Source of the DNA: Rhizophagus sp. LPA8_4_AMF
Lineage: Eukaryota; Glomeromycota; Glomeromycetes; Glomerales; Glomeraceae
Length of the DNA stretch: 20,948 nucleotides
Reading direction: 5' to 3'
Assembly (NCBI GenBank): GCA_021464525.1
Contig: JADRCO010001250.1
Span: forward strand, 1-20,948
Shown: in pieces, positions 10,289 to 18,675 of the stretch
Numbering within the stretch: the stretch's first letter is position 1
How the letters are laid out: every line of letters begins with the position of its first letter
Position numbers and translations under genes: made by a program
The notes under the pieces: model-generated
The model's database searches: none
What the model saw: the letters and a program-made list of their open reading frames with translations, nothing else
What the model was told of the DNA's origin: nothing

Positions 10289-10686
10289 CTATTAATACTT
10301 TATAAAAATATTTATTTTTTACTTCTAAAGAAATATAAAGAGGATTTTATTTTATTAAAAAATAAGAGAAGTATGAAGATTTGAGGCATGGTATTGACGA
10401 ACGTACTAAGTATTTTGTACTGAATACTGAAGTCCTGTTTCCTTTATTTACTTTGTATGTTCTCTCACATATAAATAATAAAGGAATGCGCTACTAATTT
10501 ATAAAAAAAAATAAAAAATAAAAAATAATAATCCATAGAATCTCAAACGTAATTACTGCAGTTAAGTATTTGTATGATTATAATACTCACATAATACATT
10601 AGTACTATAAAAAGTAAAGTAATATAGCAGTTAAGTTGTTAGTGCGTGTACTTTATTTATTATTCTTTCAAATAATAGATATTAAC
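10289..10686. other. Intergenic stretch, partly 3' flank of duplicon copy B
   Basis: From about 10575 the sequence matches the 3' flanks of the other minus-strand F-box copies (the AATACATTAGTACTATA region against about 18531-18546). No gene is seen upstream of that. Confidence 0.45.
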
Positions 10687-10696
10687 TTTATTTATT
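10687..10696 (-). terminator. Polyadenylation signal of the F-box gene at 10736-12400
   Basis: Reads AATAAATAAA on the minus strand, about 40 bp after the stop codon. The same signal and spacing occur at 18628-18637. Confidence 0.6.
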
Positions 10697-10735
10697 GTGA
10701 TAATATAAAATAATCTAAATTGTATACTACATAAG

Positions 10736-12400
10736 TTAATAAGTTTCTTTTATAAAATCATAAATATTAATACTCAAATCTTCGTAATTTAGAACTTGAA
10801 TATCATATAATTGAAATTCCTTTACTTTATCTTTCAGAGAAAACAAGGTATTACTTTTTCTACGAAAAGTTTCTACAAAAGCCAAATACTTAACTCGCTT
10901 CTTTTTCATAATATATTCTTTTATATATGGGAAAATATCTTGACTTTCTTCATTCTTTTCATTTTTTATTAACAATTTTTTAATAAAATTATTTTGTGTA
11001 TTTTTTAAGAATATTTCCAAATCCCTTATATTAATTTTAAGACGCAAATTCAAATATTCTAATTTAAAGGGAAGTAATTGTCCTAAATTTTGTAATACAA
11101 ATGAACTAAAATCATAATTAACAGCAAACCCAAAATAAATTTCATCCACTAAAAGATAATTAAGATTTTGTTTAATATTTTCAATTAAGTTAAATAATAA
11201 ATAAATATTCTGATCATCCGCCCGAATAGGGTCCAAAAATTTAATTTTATTACAATACTTTATAATTAATTGTAGTAACTTTTGTGATTTATAGTGACCA
11301 ACTCCAAGGTTTTCTAAATAATTGCCAGACTTTTGTATTAATGGTTCTAATGTTTCGTTCATTTCATCCAAGAATAAAGTTTTCAATTTAAATGGCTTTG
11401 TAATATTATTAATTTGTTGAATAAATTTAGAATTCAGATCATAACAATAAACAATATGAATTGATTCTAAAACATTCAAATGATTAAATACTTCACTTAA
11501 AACATTTATATTTTTAAAACCAATATCATTAAATATAATTATATTTAATGTATTTGAACAATTAGAATTATTTAATGACAATAAAGGATGATACAAGGAG
11601 TATTCATCATTAAAACCAAATGAAATCTTTCTAAGGTTTTTTTGAGATTTAATTATTTGTGATAAATTCTTTTCAATTATTGGATAAAAATGATATGAAG
11701 GAAGTTGAAAATTAAGTGATGAAACTGAATTGCAATTAGAACTGAAAAATCCTAAAAATTTTATTGTAGTATCGCTTATTCCATCAAGATCAAGCGTTAG
11801 ATTTTTAAGATTATAAGTGAAATGAAAATTTTGTGAGATTAATTCAATAATCTCATCGTAAAATCCAAAATCATTATAATAAGTCCTTGTAATCTCAAAA
11901 CTATGCAAATTAGCTTCGTTTTCAATGAATATTAGAAATAATGATCTAAAAGTTAGTTTCATAAAGCTTAAAATTTGTGAAAGTGATAAATTTGCATTTT
12001 GCACAGAATAGTTGGAATGTTGCTCTTTAGTTGTTGAAATCCCAACAGTTGCAACCCATTTTTCAACAGACTTCAAAACTTTATATGCATCTAAACGTTG
12101 AATGAATCTGGGATAATTAAATAATGTGTTTGAAGGAAATAATTCATTATGAATTATATATTCATTAAGTTTTGCTTTATCATCATCATTTAAATTATGC
12201 AAATATATTTCAATAAAGTAATAATTTTTAGGAAATTTAATTGAAAATGGATCTTCCCATAATAATGGGATTGCTAAACGACACCATAATCTATTAACCA
12301 ATATACACGAATGTAATGTTTTATAATCATAATGAAAATATTGAATAACTTCGTTTATTAACTCAGGTAAATCTCCTGAAAATAACTTTGAACATGCCAT
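10736..12400 (-). CDS. F-box protein with leucine-rich tail (intact)
   Basis: A complete intronless gene of 554 residues. The F-box is at about 10-52. Leucine-rich repeats run from about 195 to 450, with clear units at NLKNLTLDL (197-205), NLRKISFGF (255-263), LNVLESIHIVYC (308-319), FKLKTLFLD (339-347), NYLENLGVG (359-367), NKIKFLDP (384-391), NLNYLLVD and KLEYLNLRL. The tail motif IKEYIMKKKRVKYLA is near the C-terminus. The expected role is a substrate adaptor of an SCF ubiquitin ligase in cytosol or nucleus; the target is unknown. It is the closest paralogue of the gene at 18676-20343: residues 298-389 differ at only two positions, while residues about 150-297 differ at roughly a quarter. 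The 5' flank carries the shared TATA and CGG-N5-CCG block, the 3' flank the shared AATAAA. Confidence 0.92.
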   Translation of the reverse strand: MACSKLFSGDLPELINEVIQYFHYDYKTLHSCILVNRLWCRLAIPLLWEDPFSIKFPKNYYFIEIYLHNLNDDDKAKLNEYIIHNELFPSNTLFNYPRFIQRLDAYKVLKSVEKWVATVGISTTKEQHSNYSVQNANLSLSQILSFMKLTFRSLFLIFIENEANLHSFEITRTYYNDFGFYDEIIELISQNFHFTYNLKNLTLDLDGISDTTIKFLGFFSSNCNSVSSLNFQLPSYHFYPIIEKNLSQIIKSQKNLRKISFGFNDEYSLYHPLLSLNNSNCSNTLNIIIFNDIGFKNINVLSEVFNHLNVLESIHIVYCYDLNSKFIQQINNITKPFKLKTLFLDEMNETLEPLIQKSGNYLENLGVGHYKSQKLLQLIIKYCNKIKFLDPIRADDQNIYLLFNLIENIKQNLNYLLVDEIYFGFAVNYDFSSFVLQNLGQLLPFKLEYLNLRLKINIRDLEIFLKNTQNNFIKKLLIKNEKNEESQDIFPYIKEYIMKKKRVKYLAFVETFRRKSNTLFSLKDKVKEFQLYDIQVLNYEDLSINIYDFIKETY

Positions 12401-12472
12401 ATTGTCAAAAGAAAAGAAAGGGGAGAGAAAAAGGATTCCAAAATCAAGAAAGTTATGTCAAAATATAGTAAA

Positions 12473-12503
12473 TTTATTATATGATTTCGGAGCGGCAATT
12501 CCG
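12473..12503 (-). promoter_or_regulatory. Conserved F-box promoter block with CGG-N5-CCG
   Basis: In coding orientation: CGGAATTGCCG, then CTCCGAAAT, then CATATAATAAA as a TATA-like element about 75 bp before the ATG. The inverted CGG triplets five bases apart match the form of sites bound by dimeric fungal Zn2Cys6 factors; that assignment is inference. Conserved in the copies starting at 20343 and, with altered spacing, at 6168. Confidence 0.55.
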
Positions 12504-12654
12504 TTGGTTGCACAAGTTATTTATTTTCATTACACGATCTGCTGTTTCTAAAAAAAAATTTTTTCCCTAAATAATTGCTATATAAAAACTTTGTACGACA
12601 AATATAGGAACTACAAGCCCAAAAGTGGTGTTCGTACTATTTTATCAACATTAT

Positions 12655-12855
12655 GCATGACCAGTAAATCTATTTGCTGTATTTAACAATAATTTAAGAA
12701 GTGATTGTTTCATATCGTAATTTAATTTAGAAATAAATATTTTCCTTTTTAAAATTTTAATAGATTGCACGTTTGATTCAATCATTTCATTATTAAAAAA
12801 TTCTAAAATTTTAAGTTATCTCAAACATTTCAATTTTTTTTTTAAAAAAAAATAA
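12655..12855 (+). repeat. Old inverted repeat pair, left arm
   Basis: The core TAGATTGCACGTTTGATTCA (12761-12780) is exactly repeated in reverse complement at 13682-13701. Flanking similarity continues for several tens of bases on each side with gaps, and perhaps out to about 12658. In the frame reading I-DCTFDS-ISLL it encodes a peptide matching the right arm, but a stop lies just upstream (12718-12720). Confidence 0.6.
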
Positions 12856-13575
12856 TTTGAAAAGACAATTAAACAATGAACTTTGCAAAAAATCCTAAAT
12901 TTTGTATTAGCATTTTAATGTTATATTTATTAAAAACTAGTAATATAATAGTCTATTAAAAGCATAATAAAAAAAGCTATTACAAATATAGGCTTAAAAT
13001 AGGTCGTAATAAAGGTCGCAAATATTAACTACGTTTATATTATTAATATATGATTTTATAATTCTATGATTAGGCTGATGTCTAATATAGGAAAAATTAA
13101 GGCTTTTCAGGTGAAATAATTAAATCAAGCTTAATAATCAAAAAAATTCGGTGATATTTAGATTAAGCTCTTTATAAACAATTTTAATTGTGTAACATGA
13201 AAACGCGTGATATGCCTGCGCCTGATTTACTCCATAGCTAAAACAATTCGTCCTAATCCAGTTCCGGTTAATGTTTTTTATTTTGGCTTTTTTTTTCTAA
13301 AACCGAATTTTTTTTTAATATTTTTTTGGCTTTTAATTTTCTTTTCATATAGTAATATTTTTTCCTAATTGGGGTTTTTTTTTCATTCTTTCACCATCTT
13401 TTTTTCTGATTTTTTTTTTTTTTTTCTGTTTTGTTCTTTTGCCTTTTAGGTTTAGATCAGGCAAGTGCTGCGAAATAAGTATTTTTTTTTTATTCAAATA
13501 AATATATTTTATATGATTTTTTTTTAGTTAGAATAAATATGACGTTTTAAAAATATCCAGTAAAAAAAAAAATAA
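12856..13575. other. Intervening low-complexity stretch
   Basis: Between the two inverted arms there is no gene. Positions about 13270-13440 are extremely T-rich on the plus strand with many T8-T16 runs broken by GGC and CCG. A slightly GC-richer bit with ACGCGTGATATGCCTGCGCC lies at about 13203-13222. Confidence 0.45.
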
Positions 13576-13797
13576 TTTAATAATTCTTTTTACAAACTAT
13601 AAAATAAATAAAAACTATAAGTAAATATATCGGTATTATAACTAATAAAATTTTTGGATCTCTTAATAATAAGGAAATGGGTGAATCAAACGTGCAATCT
13701 AATAAATGTTCAACAAAAAAGAAAATATCTAATAACGAGCGGTAATATTTTAAAAAATTGGTTTTGTTACGGTAAATCACATGATTTGCTGATCGAA
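13576..13797 (-). repeat. Old inverted repeat pair, right arm, with open frame
   Basis: The mirror of 12655-12855, with the exact 20-bp core at 13682-13701. A 67-codon minus frame (13577-13780) runs through it: LLDCTFDSPISLL in the middle and a hydrophobic, membrane-like C-terminus (VIIPIYLLIVFIYFIV). Differences from the left arm partly keep the amino acids in this frame, hinting that an ancestral coding sequence was copied. I do not recognise the protein. Confidence 0.5.
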
Positions 13798-14307
13798 CGA
13801 TGAAATTTATTTTTCTTTATACTTAATTTTCTATAATTCATCAATTAATTTATAATAAGCTTAACGTATAAATTTTATAAATTTTGCGTTTAATTGGTTT
13901 ATTATTTTATCTATCTATTTTAACAATTTTAACCCACGCCGTAAATTTTTGACATTTGATGCACCTTAATTAGTGTTCCAAAATTTATTTTATTTATATA
14001 AATACCTAATTACCGATTTTATTAGACTAAAATATGGACAGAGGCCACTGGGATAGACAGGTATTTGCGCGCTAATATTGATGGTATGGAGAATCTTTGC
14101 TTATTGTACACTTTAATCGATTAACAATTTTTGAGGTACCTTAATTGATTAATCAACTTAATTGATTAATTAATCGATTAACCTTAATCGATGCCAACCT
14201 CTACTCATGCGTACGTCTTCTCTGAAAATTTTTCATAGAAATCATCTGTATCTGATCAGGAACAAGTGGTGGAAATGATTCCTCCGATAATTATAAACTA
14301 GGGAACG
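13798..14307. other. Intergenic stretch before the F-box fragment
   Basis: No gene is seen. It holds the TTAATCGATTAA repeat at 14112-14192 and otherwise unique AT-rich sequence. The junction with F-box-like sequence at about 14308 is abrupt. Confidence 0.45.
14112..14192. repeat. TTAAT(C/T)GATTAA palindromic cluster
   Basis: Variants of the self-complementary word TTAATCGATTAA or TTAATTGATTAA occur five times within 80 bp (TTAATCGATTAAC, TTAATTGATTAATC, TTAATTGATTAA, TTAATCGATTAACC, TTAATCGATGCC). The stretch can fold in several ways. It may be a short satellite or a transposon end; no neighbour explains it. Confidence 0.55.
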
Positions 14308-14611
14308 GATCAAGCTATTTACATTGAAAACTTTGATCATAGGTGAAATATTACAAGTTGAATCATTAAAATTGTTATTACAAAAATTTGGTAATGTTTT
14401 AGAAAATTTTGGATTTAGAAACTATGATTATGATTTTAGTAGACATGAATTGATACAAAAAAATATTAATCTAGTACTTAGCTTAATTGAAAATATTAGG
14501 CAAAATCTTAATTATCTTAGTATTGAAATTGATTTTTTTGTATATTCATTAAATTATAATGGGATTTGTTCAATTATAATACAAAAATTTAGGACAAATT
14601 CTTCCTTCTAA
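14308..14611 (+). pseudogene. F-box family C-terminal fragment
   Basis: About 100 codons matching the middle of the tail of the gene at 15660-17269, from the FKLKTLI unit to ILPS. The frame has no F-box and no promoter. The left end is an abrupt junction with unrelated sequence. On the right, the sequence jumps from CTTCCTTCTA straight to the 3' flank of the parent (like 17280), so about 300 bp of tail are deleted. The frame stays open across this fragment for 95 codons, but a separate small gene is unlikely. Close parent: the neighbour 2 kb downstream (QKNINLVLSLIEN is shared). Confidence 0.8.
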
Positions 14612-14737
14612 ATAAGTTAAATAAAAAACACATTTTTTAACTTTATAAATATATAAATTAATTAGTGACATTATATAATTGATTGACTATAAAATCTATA
14701 TTGTGTATTATTGCCACTACCTCTTTTCCTTAATAGT

Positions 14738-14832
14738 GTAACATGCTCAAAACTATTTTCAGAAGACCTACCTAAATTAAGCAAATGAAATAATACAGTA
14801 TTTCAATATTTCAACATTGTATTCATGTAATT
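14738..14832 (+). pseudogene. F-box 5' relic, copy 1
   Basis: Matches the first about 90 bp of an F-box gene (ACATGCTCAAAACTATTTTC, then LPEL-like ACCTACCTAAATTAA, then TCAACATTGTATTCATGTA) but lacks the ATG and carries indels. The similarity stops just after the ILVN codons, at TTTATCCATTTTTT. A second relic at 17417-17523 stops at the same place. Confidence 0.7.
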
Positions 14833-15075
14833 TATCCATTTTTTACAGTCATTATATTTCAGCAGGATATTTATCTGTATACAATTGAATGATTCGATAA
14901 AAGTTTGATTTTAAAAATTGAAAGTGTCCTTATTCACAAAATCATTTTTTTAGGTTACATGAAAAACTTTTCATATGATCATGAGTTTTGTAATTGGAAA
15001 TCTTGTTGGATTGGTTCTGAGAAATAATAAATCAAAATATTAATTAAAAGGCTAAAGTTGAAATTTTTTTATTAT

Positions 15076-15489
15076 TCACTTTATTTTAGGTAAAACATAT
15101 ATTATAGAAGGTGTTACATACTACCAAATAATGATTAAACAAAAACAAAAAAACTATTTCCAAATAAACTTAACTAACTTACCGCAATTCTTTATGTTAA
15201 TGAATCATTCTTTTATATAGACGATTTTTGGTAAATTTTACTGACAAGTTCATGTCGGTAAATGACTTGAAATGACAAATGATTCAAATGACAAATGACA
15301 TGTTATTCTGAATCATTTGAGGTTAATGTTGCCCAGCACTATAATTCTGGTCAAGCATGTTTTTCAGGGCCAAAATTATGTTAATGTCGGTCAGTTTCTA
15401 AAATAGGTAATAAAATTTTAACTTGCATTATCTAAAATTATCTAAAAAAGAAAAGATCTCCACGATTTTTGTCAAAAATACGCATACCT
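15076..15489. other. Spacer holding a decayed repeat element
   Basis: No gene is seen. Positions about 15265-15400 are described separately. The rest is AT-rich, and the segment just before 15490 leads into the F-box promoter. Confidence 0.4.
15265..15400. repeat. AAATGAC short tandem repeat and element remnant
   Basis: AAATGAC and AAATGATTC units repeat at about 15265-15302, and CAAATGATTCA is mirrored by TGAATCATTTG (about 15310-15320). The following part, with TTGCCCAGCACTATAATTCT and ATGTTAATGTCGGTCAG, is GC-richer than its surroundings and absent from the parallel position downstream (17810-18010). That fits an insertion into this duplicon unit only. The element type is not recognised. 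Confidence 0.4.
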
Positions 15490-15494
15490 CACCC

Positions 15495-15547
15495 TTTTAT
15501 ATTTCGGGGTTCTGCAATAAATTTGTACAATTGATCAACTATAAATA
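15495..15547 (+). promoter_or_regulatory. Promoter of the broken F-box gene
   Basis: Two TATA-like words are present: CTTTTATAT at about 15494-15502 and a better TATAAATA at 15540-15547, about 113 bp before the ATG at 15660. ATTTCGGGGTTCT between them is shared with the promoter relic near 18030. The CGG-N5-CCG pair of the minus-strand copies is not present. Confidence 0.45.
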
Positions 15548-15659
15548 GTCAACAAATTGTGTAAAAGTGGAAGTTACCTACTCCATAAAAAAAGGATTTA
15601 TTTACCCCTTTAATGTAATTAAAGATAAACACTTCCCCACTCCATTTTTCTTCACAAAT

Positions 15660-17269
15660 ATGGCATGCTCGAAATTATTTTCAGGAAATTTACCTGAATT
15701 AACACATGAAATTATACAGTATAATAGGAATGATATTCCAACATTGCATTCATGTATATTAGTCAACAGATTATGGTGTCGTTTAGCGATTCCATTATTA
15801 TGGGAAGATCCATTTTCATCAATTCACGTCCAAAATTTTCAATTTGTTGAAATTTACTTACGTAATTTAAATGAAGATGATAAAGTAAAATTAAATGAAT
15901 ATGTAATTATTAACAATAATTTGTTTCTTTCAAACACATTATTCAATTATTCTAGTTTTATTAAACGTTTAAATACACATAAAGTTGGTTATTCTATTGA
16001 AAACTGGCTCTTTACTTTAATGAATAATAATCGTAATAATCTTGAGGAGGCCGCAAAATTAGTTTATAGATTATTATTTAAGCTGTACATTGTAACATTG
16101 AAAATGAAGCAAATGTATATTCTTTTGAAGTTAATGTGTTTACAATTAATGATTATAAATATTTTAATGATGATTCTATGGAATTGATTTTACAAAATCC
16201 AAATCTTACTTGCAATATTAGAAATTTAATGTTGTATATATCTCTTAGATATTGTTATAGAAGTCTCTTCCCTTCTACAACTATCTTATCTTTACTAAAT
16301 TTTTTGTATTCTAATTGTAATTCAATTTCATCATTTTATTTTAGAAAATTTAAATTTGAAGTAGATAATATCTCCTTAATTGGAAAATATTTATTACAAA
16401 TGATTATTTCACAACAGAATCTCAAAAAACTTTCATTTGAATGCAATAACTTTTTATACAATTTATTTTCTTCATTAAAATATTCCAATATTTCAAATAC
16501 TTTGAAGATAATTATATTCTGTTCAATTGATTTTAGTAATTTAATTACTAATTTTCAAGAAATATTCAACCAATTGAATGTTCTAGAATCTATTCATGTT
16601 ATTTATTGTAAATCTTTAAACTCTGAATTTGCTCAACAAATTATTAATGTTACCAAGCCATTTAAATTGAAAACTTTGATCTTAGATGAAACGTTACAAG
16701 TTGAATTATTACAATTATTATTACAAAAATTTGGTAATGATTTAGAAAATTTTGGATTTGGATACTATTGTTATGAATTCATTAATAATGAATTGAAACA
16801 AAAAAATATTAATCTAGTACTTAGCCTAATTGAAAATATTAAACAAAATCTTAATTATCTCAGTATTGAATTTGGTTTTTTTATATATTCCTTAGATTAT
16901 AATGATATTTGTTCAATTATATTAAAAAATTTAGGACAAATTCTTCCTTCTAAGTTAGAATTTTTAAGATTAAGCTCTAGGATTAGTCAAAGTGATCTGA
17001 AAATATTTTTAGAAAATTCTCAAAATACTTTTATTAAAAGGTTATTTATTAAAAATATACCTCAAGAGAAAAAAGAAGATATATTACCTTGTATAAAAGA
17101 ATATATTATGAAAAAGAAAAAGGTTATGTATTTAGCTGTTTTTAATGGTTATGAAGATTTGGCTTCTTTGGAAGATGAAGTAAATGAATTTAAATTACAT
17201 GATATTAAAATTCAAAAATATGATAACTTCTATATTCAAACTTATAATATTGTAAACAATTATTTGTGA
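15660..17269 (+). pseudogene. F-box/leucine-rich protein gene broken by an 8-bp duplication
   Basis: Starts MACSKLFSGNLPEL at 15660, F-box at residues about 10-52. An in-frame upstream ATG at 15567 would add 31 residues unlike any paralogue and is rejected. The frame is normal to about residue 144 (15660-16091), then shifts. ACATT at 16087-16091 is repeated at 16095-16099, and removing eight bases (16092-16099) restores the paralogue's IENEAN. The rest (16100-17269) is fully open, with leucine-rich repeats, LNVLESIHVIYC, LENFGFG and tail IKEYIMKKKKVMYLA. Only this one lesion is seen, so it is a recent loss, an allele, or an assembly error. As it stands the product would be about 175 residues: F-box plus a frameshifted end. 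No convincing intron removes the lesion. Confidence 0.8.
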
Positions 17270-17810
17270 TTTAATGTTAAATAAAATAAACCATTTTTTA
17301 AATTTTATAATTTATATGAGTATAAGTTAATTATTCTGTGGTGTTATAACCATTATGTAATTGATCGGACTATAAAATCTAAATTACGCAATAGGTTTCC
17401 TCTTTCTTTGATAACATAACATGAAATTATTCTCAAAAGATTTATCTAAATTAACAGATGAAATAATGAAATAATACAACATTTTCAGAATGATTTTCCA
17501 ACATTGTATTCATGTATTTTATCCATTTTTTTACTTGTTGTGTTTCAGGATATTTGATTTTGTATAACAGATGATTGAATGTGATTGTATATTTCAATAA
17601 AAGTTTGATTTTTAAAAATTGCGAAGTGTCCTTGTTCACTAAATCTCTTTTAGACTGAATACCTAGGAATAACTTCTCATGTTGTGAGTTTGTAACTAGG
17701 AAATCTTGTTGAATTGAAGGTTTTGGGAAATAAATAAATCAACATGGTCCAAGTTTAGTTTCTCTTTTACGGAGTTCAAAATATTAGTTGAAAGGTCAAA
17801 TGGAAATTTT
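16660..17810 (+). repeat. Tandem duplicon, unit 2 (matches 14308-15075)
   Basis: The second unit: C-terminal half of the broken gene, complete 3' flank (AATAAA at about 17281-17290), F-box 5' relic and the shared trailing sequence (AAAAGTTTGATTTTTAAAAA, AAATCTTGTTGAATTG). This unit keeps the part of the gene's tail deleted in unit 1. Confidence 0.75.
17417..17523 (+). pseudogene. F-box 5' relic, copy 2
   Basis: Matches the beginning of an F-box gene (AAATTATTCTCAAAAGATTT, CTAAATTAACAGATGAAAT, TTTTCAGAATGATTTTCC, AACATTGTATTCATGTATTT) with a lost start, indels and an 8-bp repeat of GAAATAAT. It ends at the same point as the relic at 14832, followed by TATCCATTTTTTTA. The minus-strand frame at 17451-17639 is a shadow. 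Confidence 0.7.
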
Positions 17811-18620
17811 CTAATAAAAATTTTTTGATTTTAAAAAGAGTCGATATTCTTATAATTTGAATAGTTAAGTCAAATTACTGATATTATATATTTCAAAAAA
17901 TTATTCTTCGATATATGTTAAGTTTGATCAACACAGCAGTAGGTAAATCGATATTGCGTACTGAACTTATAGAAAACCCTTGTGTACGGCTATTAGTAAA
18001 AGTTTGAAGCTACCTTACCTTTTTATATATATTTCGGAGTCCTCATATATTTGTAGATCACTGATTAAATATACGCTACAGTTATCTTGAGTACAGTATC
18101 TACTAAAACATTACTTTAAATATTCAAGAAAAAGTTCTTTTTCACGTTAATTGAAAAAGAATGAATCAAATTGTCTAATTTGGAGAGTGAAAGGGAAAAT
18201 GGTGATGCGTCAATTGTTTATGTATGATCTTATGCAAGTTAATTAATCAAGTGCATTAATTAACTAAAAAAAAGAAAATAACATTAATTGTATCTTATAT
18301 AAAGATCTAAGTCACTAATTAATTTTAAAAATAAAACAAATAAACCAATAGATTTGTTTACTTTATGTACCTTCTCGTTGCTCAAAAATCCATGCGAAAT
18401 AATAAAGTACATGATTCATTTCATGTAAAATGGTAATTAAGTTGCAATCTATATATCTATTAAAACATAATCCTGAATTTTGATGAATGACAAAAGCATA
18501 TTCAGTTTGTATGGTTAAAATATTTACAAATACATTGGTACTATATAATAAAAAGTATGGTATGTATATAGTAGTTAATTAAATTGTTAGTATACTTTAT
18601 CTTCAAATAATAAATATCTA
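17811..18620. other. Spacer with promoter relic; no gene
   Basis: Apart from the promoter-like relic at about 18011-18055 and, from about 18465 on, the 3' flank of the next minus-strand duplicon copy, nothing is recognised. Confidence 0.45.
18011..18055 (+). promoter_or_regulatory. Orphan F-box promoter relic
   Basis: CTACCTTACCTTTTTATATA, then TATTTCGGAGTCCT, then ATATTTGTAGATCACTGAT parallels 15487-15540 (TACCTCACCCTTTTATATTT, CGGGGTTCT, AATTTGTACAATTGAT), the promoter of the broken gene. No F-box start follows. It would be the stub of a third tandem unit whose gene is gone. Confidence 0.5.
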
Positions 18621-18627
18621 ATATAAC

Positions 18628-18637
18628 TTTATTTATT
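18628..18637 (-). terminator. Polyadenylation signal of the F-box gene at 18676-20343
   Basis: AATAAATAAA on the minus strand about 40 bp after the stop codon, as in the copy at 10736-12400. Confidence 0.6.
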
Positions 18638-18675
18638 GTGATAATAAAAATAAACTAAGTTGTATGCTATACAAG

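Larger units (their letters stand above)
14308..15075 (+). repeat. Tandem duplicon, unit 1 (matches 16660-17810)
   Basis: Apart from the deletion at 14611, this stretch runs in parallel with 16660-17810. It has C-terminal F-box sequence, 3' flank (ATTGATTGACTATAAAATCTA against ATTGATCGGACTATAAAATC), the F-box 5' relic, then a shared stretch with AAAGTTTGATTTTAAAAATTG and AAATCTTGTTG, ending near GAAATTTTTT. The order shows that the copied unit included the relic. Confidence 0.75.

Noticed and set aside
15567-15659. Upstream in-frame ATG for the broken F-box gene
   Set aside because: All paralogues start at M(A/T)CSK; the extra 31 residues lie in the promoter/leader region and match nothing.
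16037-16120. Intron explaining the frameshift at 16092-16099
   Set aside because: GT at 16092 would need an intron of under 20 bp, and longer options would remove conserved residues; the ACATT duplication explains the break better.
17451-17639. 62-codon minus-strand ORF
   Set aside because: Lies antisense over the F-box 5' relic and spacer; no domain.
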